Assembly: GCA_910578715.1 (NCBI GenBank)
Contig: CAJTRL010000067.1
Span: forward strand, 1-20,425
DNA: 20,425 nucleotides
Direction: 5' to 3'
Source: an uncultured Lachnospiraceae bacterium
Lineage (GTDB): Bacteria; Bacillota; Clostridia; Lachnospirales; Lachnospiraceae
Positions within the stretch are counted from its first letter, which is position 1. The number at the start of each line of letters is the position of its first letter. This document shows positions 13,002 through 20,425 of the stretch, piece after piece. Both the position numbers and the translations under genes were made by a program. Below the pieces are notes generated by a model, which searched no databases, was not told the DNA's origin, and saw only the letters and a list, made by a program, of their open reading frames with translations.

Positions 13002-13203
13002 ATATGGGTTATGCGGAGAAAGAAGTCCCGGAGCCGTGGACTAAACCCGCGGCTTGCAGCCCCCCTGGAGACGGGGAAGGGGGCGCCGGAAAAATCACTT
13101 AACGAGGTATTTTCGAGTTTAGTGATTTCCGGAAGGGGTTAGGAATGGTACAAAAATACCTTTATTTTTTATACCTTTAAATCTGCCGTTAGTAAAAACA
13201 GAC
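13002..13203. repeat. right-end hairpin cluster after the transposase
   Basis: No gene. AGCCGTGG / CCGCGGCT (13032-13039, 13047-13054), GCCCCC / GGGGGC (13059-13064, 13079-13084), and a larger inverted repeat CCGGAAAAATCACTTAAC / GTTTAGTGATTTCCGG (13086-13103, 13117-13132) with a 13-base loop. None has a proper T-run. They may be packaging or recombination structures. Confidence 0.45.
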
Positions 13204-13256
13204 AAAAAAACAGGCTGTAAGGCCCTCTCATCCGGAGGAAAACAGCCTGTTTTTTT
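13204..13256. terminator. bidirectional terminator
   Basis: A perfect 15-bp stem, A7-CAGGCTGT (13204-13218) with ACAGCCTG-T7 (13242-13256). The A- and T-runs make it work in both directions, ending the transposase message from the left and the extended KilA-N message from the right. Confidence 0.8.
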
Positions 13257-13265
13257 ATGCAGATT

Positions 13266-14156
13266 TCACAATTTTTTTAAAAAGTTAATTTTATTGTTGC
13301 AATTCAGTTTCAACTGCTTAACTTCCAATTTGGGCATATTATTTAAATTCACTGTTTCCAATATCTGCAATTGCTGCACCGCTAACTGACGAAGTAATTC
13401 CATTCGTTCTTTTTGATTTTTCCCCTGATTTATTAAAACCGCATTATAACTTTCCAGATTCGCAAGTACCAGTAATTGATTCAGCGTTGCCACATCACGC
13501 ATATTTCCTTTAACTGCTGGATTTTCTTCTTTCCATTGCTTAGCTGTCTTTCCAAACAAAACTACATTGAGCATATCAGCTTCATTAGCATATGTGTAGG
13601 CTACCTGTGCAGGCGTTAATTCTGGCGGAATCAAATTGTCTTTAATTGCATCTGTATGTATCCTGTAATTTAACTTAGAAATCTCTCTGTTCAAATTCCA
13701 ATTTAAAGATAGCCGACTATTCTCATCTGTCTTTAATCTCCTGTAATCCTTCATAATATATAACTGGAACTCAGGCGAAATCCAAGTTGCAAAAGACATC
13801 GCAATATCACTATGGGCATATGTTCCGCCATAACGTCCTGCTTTTGAAACAATACCAATAGCGTCTGTGGCTTCTATCCATTTCTTAGGTGACATCGTAA
13901 ATGCATTCGCTCCTGCCTGTTTTTTAAACCCCTCGAATTCGAGGGGTTTAAAATCTTGATTATGAAGTCTTTCCCATAATCCCAGAAATTCTATCACATC
14001 TCGGTTTCTCATCCAGTTTTGAATAACCGCTGTTGGGTCATCGCTTTTATATCGAGCTATATCCGTCAATGAAATAAATTCATTTTCGAAGTCCCGTGTA
14101 TAAATACCAATATCTATCCCATTTGCATGAATTGTATCCTTAATTATTTTTCCCAT
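13266..14156 (-). CDS. KilA-N domain protein, 3' end altered by the prophage
   Basis: 296 residues from ATG 14156, chosen because AGGAGG lies 4 bases upstream; an earlier in-frame start at 14195 has none. The N-terminal KilA-N domain is clear: FISLTDIARYKSDDP, VIQNWMRNRDVIEFLGLWE, FTMSPKKWIEATDAIGIVSKAGRYGGTYAHSDIAMSFATWISPEF shown in pieces. KilA-N proteins bind nucleic acid and are common in phages and accessory islands. The C-terminus runs through attR; after KQLK the last 13 residues (LNCNNKINFLKKL) come from phage DNA. Without the element the gene would end KQLKN. The codons for residues 68-78 form a 32-bp perfect palindrome. Followed (before insertion) by the AbiH/SIR2-like gene. Confidence 0.85.
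   Translation of the reverse strand: MGKIIKDTIHANGIDIGIYTRDFENEFISLTDIARYKSDDPTAVIQNWMRNRDVIEFLGLWERLHNQDFKPLEFEGFKKQAGANAFTMSPKKWIEATDAIGIVSKAGRYGGTYAHSDIAMSFATWISPEFQLYIMKDYRRLKTDENSRLSLNWNLNREISKLNYRIHTDAIKDNLIPPELTPAQVAYTYANEADMLNVVLFGKTAKQWKEENPAVKGNMRDVATLNQLLVLANLESYNAVLINQGKNQKERMELLRQLAVQQLQILETVNLNNMPKLEVKQLKLNCNNKINFLKKL
13283..13301 (-). repeat. right inverted-repeat arm beside attR
   Basis: Reverse complement TGCAACAATAAAATTAACT, partner of 3153-3171 (16 of 19 identical), 6 bases from the 17-bp core. Confidence 0.45.
13308..13324. repeat. attR: 17-bp direct repeat, right end of the prophage
   Basis: TTTCAACTGCTTAACTT, identical to 3129-3145. It lies inside the KilA-N reading frame and encodes VKQLK on the minus strand. 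Confidence 0.7.
13922..13953. repeat. 32-bp perfect palindrome inside the KilA-N gene
   Basis: Centred on GAATTC, with half-site TTTTAAACCCCTCGAA; no mismatch over all 16 half positions. It is coding sequence for residues 68-78 (FKPLEFEGFK region). Confidence 0.85.
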
Positions 14157-14234
14157 TGCTCCTCCTATAATAATATCACAAACTTTCTCAAGCATTGTAA
14201 CTGTTACTTCTCTTAGATATATTCTGCCAAATAT

Positions 14235-14510
14235 TCATTTGTTTTCAGCTTCCCACATCTCCCGATATGCTTCAATATAAAATTTGATGCACCTCGGATA
14301 TACATATAAATATTTTCTACACAATTTTTTATACAGCCCCAATATTTTTTCATCACATGCAAAATCCAGTAAATAATCAAGCAAATGCGATAATTCAGCC
14401 TCTGACACGGTTCTGCTACAGCTATCTTCAACCAACGGCAAATAAACCTCATAGGCTTTTTGATGTATTTCAACTATCTGCTCTGCAATCTGATAAATCC
14501 TTTCATCCAT
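14235..14510 (-). CDS. hypothetical protein (91 aa), coupled to the RlmD-like fragment
   Basis: ATG 14510 shares its A with the stop codon of the preceding frame (TAATG) and has GAGG upstream, so translation is coupled. The helical product (MDERIYQIAEQIVEIHQKAYEVYLPLVED, split) contains a Cys/Arg-rich centre (CDEKILGLYKKLCRKYLYVYPRCIKFY). No signal peptide, membrane helix or family recognised. Confidence 0.55.
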   Translation of the reverse strand: MDERIYQIAEQIVEIHQKAYEVYLPLVEDSCSRTVSEAELSHLLDYLLDFACDEKILGLYKKLCRKYLYVYPRCIKFYIEAYREMWEAENK

Positions 14511-14908
14511 TAAATTACCTCAAAATATTTAAGTGCATCCATTATCGCTTCTACCTTCTCTTTCGGTGGACGCTTCCTCGGATGTTTTAATTTTTCTACC
14601 GCATTAGAAGCATCATAAATTGTCAATCCCAAAGACCCTTTCACCTCTGCAATATACGCAGTATGTACTTTAAATCCATATTTCTTCTCAGCATACTCCT
14701 GTATCATTTTATATGTAATTTTCGGTTTCGGCTGATATTTCTTTGCCCGCTCTGCAATCTTATCTAAGGGTACTTTCCCCTCGCCTTCTCCAGATTCCAC
14801 CATCACATTAATGACACTATCTGGTGATTTGTGGGACAAATATACAATGGTTTCAACGTGCGGCGAGTGGGCGATAAAGATGCACCTACCTCTTAATGCA
14901 CCTGTCAT
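14510..14908 (-). pseudogene. fragment resembling the C-terminus of 23S rRNA methyltransferase RlmD
   Basis: Starting near SPHVETIVYLSHK the frame resembles the end of RlmD/RumA-type uracil-5 methyltransferases (…HVETVVLLS) and the tail often seen after it in Lachnospiraceae, with ITYKMIQEYAEKKYGFKVHTAYIAEVKGSLG and EKVEAIMDALKYFEVI. The SAM-binding and catalytic domains are absent, and the first ~15 residues (MTGALRGRCIFIAH) do not fit, so this is a truncated remnant about 130 residues long rather than a working enzyme. No good ribosome site lies before 14908. Its stop overlaps the start of the 91-aa gene. The tail could also be an independent small module. Confidence 0.5.
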
Positions 14909-14980
14909 AAAAAGATAAGAATTGTGTTGATAGACAGGTCATTGACTTGATTTGCAAACTGCTCTTTGTTATGGGTGTCA

Positions 14981-15985
14981 TTATTTCTTCGCTTTTGTCT
15001 TTGCTGTACTATGTAAATTTTTAATGCTTTTTAAATATTCTTCTTCGACTGGTGACAAATTCTGAACTTGATATTTTTTATATTCTTTTGTAGCTTTTTC
15101 GATTGCCTGTGCATGACTAACTGCCCCTTGCAATAGCTTTTCTCCAGTAGTTTTCAATACATTATCAAGATGTTCTACATAATCAGACATATACATGGGA
15201 TTATGACGCATAGCCTGCATTTCTGCAAAATCAAAATATCCTGATACAATATTATTTAAAATCTTCAATTCTGCCTCATTTAAATAATTCTTTGCAATAC
15301 CAATATCTTTTAATGTTGGAAAATCGCCAGAAAAACTTTTTATCCCATAAATGGCTGCTCTGCATTTGCACGTTCATATATTACTTCTGCTGCCGTATGT
15401 CCATGTGCTGCATAATGCGGCTTATTTTGAACCATTTTAAAAAATGCCATAGACTCACTGCTTTGGGAATTATAATCCACACTAGTAGCATATAGGGCAA
15501 ACACTTGCCGATACATCACTTTTTCCGATGAACAAATGTCCCGTATACGGTCTAATAATTCTTTCCAGTAATTTCCCACCGCCCAGATTCTTTAATCGCT
15601 CATCATCCATTGTAAAACCTTTTATCATATATTCTTTCAGACGTTCAGTTGCCCAACGCCGAAATTGTGTAGCAATGAAAGATTTCACACGATATCCAAG
15701 AGAAATAATCATGTCAAGATTATAATGGGTAACATTATAATTCTTACCATCAGTGCCAGTTGTTCGGAATTTCCGAACAACTGAAATCTCATCCAATTCC
15801 CCTTCTTCAAAAATATGCTTAATATGCTCGCTAATATTAGATTTACTGGTTTGATATAATTCACATAATTGCGCCTGCGTAAGCCAAACCGTTTCATCTT
15901 GCAATTTTACGTCTATTTTTGTATTTCCGTCTTCTGTCTGGTATATGATAATTTCACTTTGGGATTCTTTGTTGTTATCTTCCAT
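14981..15985 (-). pseudogene. rhuM: rhuM-family gene with two frameshifts
   Basis: Three consecutive frames make one RhuM protein of about 330 residues. Frame 1 from ATG 15985 (AAAGGATAGC upstream) carries DVKLQDETVWLTQAQLCELY and VVRKFRTTGTDGKNYNVTHYNLDMIISLGYRVKS in pieces, to LKNLGGG. Near 15578 an extra base in an A-run moves the frame to GNYWKELLDRIRDICSSEKV up to PFMG. Near 15344 a missing base returns it to IKSFSGDFPTLKDIGIAKNYL and on to the stop at 14981. RhuM is a widespread accessory/island protein with a DNA-binding N-terminus. The two compensating shifts lie at short homopolymers, so sequencing error is possible. Confidence 0.8.
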
Positions 15986-16006
15986 ATGCTATCCTTTCTA
16001 CTACAA

Positions 16007-16222
16007 CTATCTTATTACATTTTTCAAATCATCAATAGCCTGTTGATTTTTATTATAGGACATGTCTCTATGCATTCTCTGCTGTCTCAGCTTTTCTCTT
16101 ACATCTTCTATTGTACTGGTTCTCCCGTCCTGCACTGCCTTATATCCTTCACCAATTATTCTATAAAATTCAAGTTTCCTTATATCCTTTATTCCATCAT
16201 CTTTCTGTTGATTTTCCGTCAT
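16007..16222 (-). CDS. small antitoxin-like hypothetical protein (71 aa)
   Basis: ATG 16222 with AAAGGGCG upstream; ends 21 bases before the rhuM start, so the two probably share a transcript. The product is short, charged and helical, with EGYKAVQDGRTSTIEDVREKLRQQR reminiscent of the C-terminal helices of RelB/Phd-type antitoxins, but no toxin gene lies beside it. Function not established. Confidence 0.5.
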   Translation of the reverse strand: MTENQQKDDGIKDIRKLEFYRIIGEGYKAVQDGRTSTIEDVREKLRQQRMHRDMSYNKNQQAIDDLKNVIR

Positions 16223-16325
16223 TATACAACGCCCTTTCTATTTATAAATAGTATGCCACACATCTTGGCATTTAACAATTTCTATTTCACGCCATATCCA
16301 CATTCATTGTTTGTCCGCAATGCTA

Positions 16326-16781
16326 TTATTCGTATGGTGGTACCGAAAACTTTACAGCAACAATAAAATGCCCTGACTCCTGCCGGATTGAGAATGGAAT
16401 TTTAGCCTTTACCAGAAACGCTTTTCCATTCTCCCTGAGATATCTATATAAATCAGGATATTTTTCTTTAAGTGCATTCCTTGCCAGCTCTCCCCTGATA
16501 TTCTCACAAAACTGCTCATATCCGGCGCTCATGTCCTCGCTTAAGAGACTTATGTCGGAGTAAAAACATAACCGTGGTTCCCTGTCACTCAAAGGATATT
16601 TCCAGTCATATTTTCTCTTGATAACCTCAACAACTTCTGTAATCTCTTTCTCCTTCGCTCCAATTTGCCGTAGTGTATTGATTATATTCTTTCTATATAC
16701 AAGGGTGTTTTGCAACTTTTCCCTATACATGAAAAGAGAGTAATGAGCCATATACTCATTACCCGTCTTTTTCATTTCCAA
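16326..16781 (-). CDS. hypothetical protein (about 150 aa)
   Basis: A soluble charged protein beginning 11 bases after the surface-protein stop codon, so probably in the same message. The start is uncertain: TTG 16781, ATG 16775 or a later ATG giving MAHYSLFMYREK. Visible segments are a helical front (YRKNIINTLRQIGAKEKEITEVVEVIKRKY) shown here as one helix in parts, and a strand-rich end (GKAFLVKAKIPFSIRQESG, FIVAVKFSVPPYE). No signal peptide or membrane helix and no recognised family. Confidence 0.5.
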   Translation of the reverse strand: MEMKKTGNEYMAHYSLFMYREKLQNTLVYRKNIINTLRQIGAKEKEITEVVEVIKRKYDWKYPLSDREPRLCFYSDISLLSEDMSAGYEQFCENIRGELARNALKEKYPDLYRYLRENGKAFLVKAKIPFSIRQESGHFIVAVKFSVPPYE

Positions 16782-16791
16782 AGTTTCTGTT

Positions 16792-19700
16792 TTATTTTTC
16801 CTGTTCTTCTTTCTGACGTTTCTTTCTCCATACGATATATATAATCAATACCAGTGCAATGAAAACCGCCAGCCAGATAAAGCAACATATTCCCAAAAAT
16901 GTCGGGCAGATATGACAGAGTCCGCATTTCGCCCCGCTGGCTGCTTCCGCACCGTCCGGCTCTGCATAGGCGATGGCATAGCTGGAGAACATATCCGTGC
17001 TGACCGTAATGGTGTCCGGCGCATCGTCCAAATCGTTCATAAAAGTAGACTCCCCTTCATGGGCTCGGATGATGTAAAACTTCCTGCCGCCGCTTTGTAG
17101 TTTTTCGGGGATGCCAATCACCACTTCTATGGGTTCGTCTGTTGCCGTAATGGCATTCCAGTCTCCCGCTCCCATTCTGACAAACATGGAGATGTCAACG
17201 TACATGCCGAGTACGAGTCCCGGCACCTCTTCCCTGTATGCTTCGATGCCGCCTTCTATCACTTCTTTATCCTGCTTAGGAACCTGTTCGGAAATATCCG
17301 TCACGTCTATCCGAATCTCTATAATCTCGCCGCCATTTACAAGCTCCTGCTGGCCGGGCGTCAGAACTGCCCTCGCTACCTTTTCGGTATCCGCCACAGT
17401 CGCGGTACACTTCTCTTCCTCGCACACAACTGTCACGATGACCGTGCCGTCGCCTATCTGAACTTCCCTCTTTTCCACTTGTGGTTCCTTTTTGGTCTGT
17501 CCGGCAGCCTCGCTGTCTGTCTCCGATTCCTTTGTATCTGTGTCTTCCGGCTCCAGTTTTTCTTTCATCTTACCGCTTTCTGTCTGCTCTTTACCTTCCT
17601 CCTGTTCCGATGTAATTCCCGATTTTCTGCTTTCTGTTTTCCTGGCCTCCGGTTCTTTTTCTGCCGACGGGAGTGGTGTTCCCGGTGTCGGCGGTGTGAC
17701 CTTCGCTGGCGGTTTTACAGGCGGTGTGGATGACGTATCATCCGATGACTCTGATGGAGATGGTGTCGGTTCAGGCTCACCACCCTCTTTGTCTCCACCA
17801 CCACCGGGATTTGACGGTTTTCCTTCCGGTTTCTTCGCAACGCCCTCCACTGTCACTGTTTTGTTTTCCCTGATATCGCTGATGGTATAGGCGTCGTCTG
17901 CCGTCAGTTCCACTTTGGTGCCGTTTACTTTGACTGCAAAGCTGTCGGTCTTTTGATAGCCGTTTGCTAAGACAAATCGGAAGGTAAAGCTGCCGCCCTC
18001 TTTCACAGGACTTTTGCTGCCAGCCTGCGCATACAGAGTGCAGCCTGTACCTGTCTGCATGGTAACGGTGTATGCCTTCGTGTAAACAGCATACACGGTC
18101 ATATCCGCCGTGATGCTGGTAAATACCGCAGGGGTGCCCTGCTCATCGCTGCACCACTCTCCTGTATAGGTCTGGTCTCCCGCATCCTTTTTGGGCGGCG
18201 CTGCCGGGATGTCTTTCAGGGCTGTGCCGTAATCTACGGTAATCTCTTTATACTTTACCCCGTTTGCCATAAAAGTCACTTTGACCTTGTAAGCATCTAT
18301 CGTTACGGGATTGCTGTTTTCACTGGCAAAGCCGCCTGCTCCCGCTTCTACGTGCACAATATAAGTACCGGGTGCAAGCCCTGTAATCTGGCCGCTTCCG
18401 TCCGCCGTCCGGCTTACCCATGTCTTTCCGCCGTCCGTGGAAACCTCGTAGGCAGCGCCTGCTGTCAGCCCGGTCAGTTTCCCGGTTCCCCCTGCCGTAC
18501 TTACATCCACGCCTGCCGGGGTGGGTTTCTGCGGTCTTGCCGGAATAGGCAGGCTCTGCGCCGGGCTGTCGGTGGTTTCGCTGCCGCTGCCCTTTTTGAC
18601 AATGCTTATGGTACTGCCAGTCCAGCTTTCTTTGATTGGGATATTTCCTTCCCCGTCTGCCGTACAGACCGTTCCGCCTATCAGATATTCCCCGCCCGGC
18701 ACAAGCCCTGTGAGTTTTTCTTCCCGGTAATCCATCCCTGCGGCGGGCTGCTTTTCCGGCCCTTTTACTCTGACTGTAATGCGCTTGTCCGCCCGGTTTC
18801 CGGCATTGTCCGCAGCTGTAACCGTAATCTGTGTCATTCCCGTGGGTATCTCTGCCGCGGGGATGGTAAAGGACGCCTGTGCCGACTTCTGTAACGTACT
18901 CTTGTCAAAGGTGACCGTTTTTTCCGGGCTGTCCCCGACTTGATAGGAAACAGAATCCAACCCCGCCGTAACTGCATTGTCCGTATCGTCCTTTACCGTC
19001 ACGAACAGCGCGGGCGCAGAGGCATAGTATCCTTCTGAAATCGTCACGCCGCCCGGCTGCGTCTGCTGTGTATCGGACAGGCTGCGGTCCGCCAGTGCCG
19101 TGATATCCGGCGCCCGGTCTTCCACAATCACGCCGCCGGAGCCTGCCGTACCAATGGTCACGCTGTCCGCCGCATTGCCTGCCCTGTCGATACAGCCTAT
19201 GGTGATGGTCCCGCGGAAATCCTCATCGAAAGTGAGCTTCGCCTCACCGTCTTTCACTGTCACTTTCTTTTCTGCCGCTTTGCTCTCGTCCAGATTTCCG
19301 TCTGCGCCTCTGGGCGTTAAGGTGCAGCTGATTTCTGTCACGCCGCTTCCTGTTTCCGTGACAGGTACATGGATAATCATGCTCTTTTTGCCGGTAATCC
19401 AGTCTAAAAAGTCTTTGGCCCTGTTCTCGTAAGTGAGCGTGCCGATTCCCGGCTTTGTCTTATCCAGTTTTATTGTAAATATGCCGCTCTCAGCAGAAGT
19501 GTTGCCCGCCGCGTCCAGCGCCTGGAACCGGTAAGTATGCTCTCCCTCCAGAACAGATGTGTAGTCATAAAGCACGCTGCCTGTGCCGCCTGGAAAACCG
19601 TTTACTTTTGTATAGGCAGCGCCGTCAACGCTCACCCACAGCTCGGTTACACCCACATCGTCATACAGCTTCAGCGGGATTTTGCCCTGTGCATTTGTCC

Positions 19701-20425
19701 AATTCTCAGGCAGGGTCACTTCGTTTTGCAGTACGGGTTTGTCGGGTGCCGTTTTGTCCACAATCGTAAAGGAAATCTGCGCCGTTGCCCCTCCAATCGT
19801 CAGCTCTGCTGTTGCGGTTCCGGGATTGGTGTTATCCTTGTAGAGAATCGAAGTCTCATCCGGCTTATTGTCATCCTGCTCTGCCCAGTTATCGCTGTAA
19901 GTGACCTGCACCGGCGTAACCGCGCTCCCCGTATAATCCAGGTCTGCCCCCTCTCTTATGGAAAGTTCTGCCGTGGCGGACACACTGCCGCATGTACATC
20001 TCTGTGTAACCACCGGGCCGGCGGCGGTATAGATAAACCCTTCATGCTCGGACGCTGTTATTTTGTCCTGATAAGCACTCAGACCTTCAACCGCCCGATA
20101 AGCATCCAGATATTGGCACGAGGGGATATAGATATTGGTTAAACCAGAACAGTTTTCAAATATACCTTCGCCCGCTGTTGGAGGCTCCTTCCTTTGAAAG
20201 CTCACCGTAGTCAGACCAGTACATCTCCCGAACGCCCACGACTCTATATTTTCTACGCTGTCTGGTATCGTCACGTTCATCAAAGACCCACAAACATAAA
20301 ATGTCTGTTGCCCTATACTTGTCACACTGGACGGTATTTCCACATCCGTTAAGGAACTACATGACATAAATGCCTTCCCCTCTATGCTTGTTACACTGGA
20401 CGGTATCTGCACACTTTCCAAATTA
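16792..20425 (-). CDS. large surface protein: BspA-type LRR, Ig-like and InlB-type repeats, C-terminal anchor (5' partial)
   Basis: The gene enters from beyond 20425, so its signal peptide and N-terminal part are missing. The visible ~1210 residues begin with BspA-type leucine-rich repeats (IPSSVTSIEGKAF, CSSLTDVEIP), then Ig-like adhesin modules (LDAAGNTSAESG; TAADNAGNRADK), two T-G-L repeats (KLTGLTAGAAYEV), an InlB-B-like repeat (KVTFMANGVKY...MTVYAVYTK), a long Pro/Ser/Glu spacer rich in PTPSPSESSDDTSSTPP-like text, a C-terminal domain (VSTDMFSSYAIAY) and a membrane helix (FIWLAVFIALVLIIYIVW) with a basic RKKRQKEEQEK end. It is a cell-surface adhesin-like protein anchored by the helix instead of LPXTG. 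Local GC is higher than in its neighbours. Confidence 0.85.
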   Translation of the reverse strand, partial: NLESVQIPSSVTSIEGKAFMSCSSLTDVEIPSSVTSIGQQTFYVCGSLMNVTIPDSVENIESWAFGRCTGLTTVSFQRKEPPTAGEGIFENCSGLTNIYIPSCQYLDAYRAVEGLSAYQDKITASEHEGFIYTAAGPVVTQRCTCGSVSATAELSIREGADLDYTGSAVTPVQVTYSDNWAEQDDNKPDETSILYKDNTNPGTATAELTIGGATAQISFTIVDKTAPDKPVLQNEVTLPENWTNAQGKIPLKLYDDVGVTELWVSVDGAAYTKVNGFPGGTGSVLYDYTSVLEGEHTYRFQALDAAGNTSAESGIFTIKLDKTKPGIGTLTYENRAKDFLDWITGKKSMIIHVPVTETGSGVTEISCTLTPRGADGNLDESKAAEKKVTVKDGEAKLTFDEDFRGTITIGCIDRAGNAADSVTIGTAGSGGVIVEDRAPDITALADRSLSDTQQTQPGGVTISEGYYASAPALFVTVKDDTDNAVTAGLDSVSYQVGDSPEKTVTFDKSTLQKSAQASFTIPAAEIPTGMTQITVTAADNAGNRADKRITVRVKGPEKQPAAGMDYREEKLTGLVPGGEYLIGGTVCTADGEGNIPIKESWTGSTISIVKKGSGSETTDSPAQSLPIPARPQKPTPAGVDVSTAGGTGKLTGLTAGAAYEVSTDGGKTWVSRTADGSGQITGLAPGTYIVHVEAGAGGFASENSNPVTIDAYKVKVTFMANGVKYKEITVDYGTALKDIPAAPPKKDAGDQTYTGEWCSDEQGTPAVFTSITADMTVYAVYTKAYTVTMQTGTGCTLYAQAGSKSPVKEGGSFTFRFVLANGYQKTDSFAVKVNGTKVELTADDAYTISDIRENKTVTVEGVAKKPEGKPSNPGGGGDKEGGEPEPTPSPSESSDDTSSTPPVKPPAKVTPPTPGTPLPSAEKEPEARKTESRKSGITSEQEEGKEQTESGKMKEKLEPEDTDTKESETDSEAAGQTKKEPQVEKREVQIGDGTVIVTVVCEEEKCTATVADTEKVARAVLTPGQQELVNGGEIIEIRIDVTDISEQVPKQDKEVIEGGIEAYREEVPGLVLGMYVDISMFVRMGAGDWNAITATDEPIEVVIGIPEKLQSGGRKFYIIRAHEGESTFMNDLDDAPDTITVSTDMFSSYAIAYAEPDGAEAASGAKCGLCHICPTFLGICCFIWLAVFIALVLIIYIVWRKKRQKEEQEK

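Larger units (their letters stand above)
3129..13324 (+). mobile_element. integrated filamentous-phage-like element with CRESS-type Rep/origin and IS30-family transposase
   Basis: About 10.2 kb bounded by the 17-bp direct repeats. Gene order is small protein, ssDNA-binding candidate, small membrane proteins, major coat candidate, terminator, pIII-like, pVI-like, Zot/pI-like, origin, Rep, minus-strand small genes, transposase. Size, the run of tiny one-helix proteins, and the pIII-pVI-Zot order are inovirus hallmarks. No secretin gene is present, which fits a host without an outer membrane. All structural genes are intact, so the element may be functional. The Rep and origin are CRESS-type rather than the usual inovirus initiators. 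It interrupts the 3' end of a KilA-N gene. Confidence 0.8.

Noticed and set aside
11888..13132. Transposase as an independent IS30 insertion sequence in the prophage
   Set aside because: No matching 20-30 bp terminal inverted repeats or short target duplication seen around the gene; base composition matches the phage genes.
13086..13132. XerC/XerD dif-like site for integration
   Set aside because: The inverted repeat does not match the Firmicutes dif pattern, and the direct repeats lie elsewhere.
17492..17890. 132-residue plus-strand frame opposite the surface protein
   Set aside because: Low-complexity shadow of the Pro/Ser/Glu spacer region.
1..20425. tRNA, rRNA or riboswitch
   Set aside because: No cloverleaf, rRNA stretch or recognisable riboswitch core seen; in particular no tRNA at either att site.

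Overview
This window looks like the chromosome of a low-to-moderate GC Gram-positive gut anaerobe, most likely a Lachnospiraceae/Clostridia member. Supporting signs are strong AGGAGG ribosome sites, an Rpn-family PD-(D/E)XK protein, a BspA-type leucine-rich surface protein with Ig-like and InlB-type repeats, and RhuM and KilA-N accessory genes. It is an accessory region. A chromosomal patch of mobile, defence-like and decaying genes, all on the minus strand, is split by an integrated filamentous-phage-like element of about 10.2 kb (3129-13324).

Left flank (1-3128, all minus strand): an Rpn-type nuclease/transposase-like protein, two small decaying reading frames, and a 431-residue AbiH/SIR2-like protein with its own promoter. 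Right flank (13308-20425, all minus strand): a KilA-N protein, a small unknown protein translationally coupled to a fragment resembling the C-terminus of the rRNA methyltransferase RlmD, a twice-frameshifted rhuM, a small antitoxin-like protein, an unknown 151-residue protein, and a large membrane-anchored surface protein that runs off the window end.

The element: a 17-bp direct repeat bounds it. The right copy lies in the KilA-N reading frame. The left copy continues that frame for two codons to a stop, so removing one copy plus the element restores a KilA-N gene ending in KN. Inside, on the plus strand, are a small protein, a candidate ssDNA-binding protein, several tiny single-helix membrane proteins including a pVIII-like major coat candidate, a terminator, a pIII-like adsorption protein (signal peptide, Gly/Ser linker, hydrophobic C-terminus), a pVI-like protein and a Zot/pI-like ATPase. 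This is inovirus gene order without an outer-membrane secretin, as expected for a Gram-positive host.

The replication module is the highlight. The initiator is not a typical phage RCR protein but a CRESS-type Rep (HUH endonuclease plus SF3 helicase), the architecture of geminivirus and circovirus Reps and of bacterial pCRESS plasmids. Just upstream is a perfect 13-bp stem whose loop carries TAGTATTAC, a CRESS-virus-type origin nonanucleotide, followed by six TGTGACAT iterons. So a filamentous-phage virion module is joined to a eukaryotic-virus-like origin/Rep pair. An IS30-family DD33E transposase near the right end is the only integration enzyme seen, although a 17-bp repeat is not a normal IS30 target duplication. 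Three to four small minus-strand genes between Rep and transposase may be regulators. All family names are from sequence reading alone; no database search was run.
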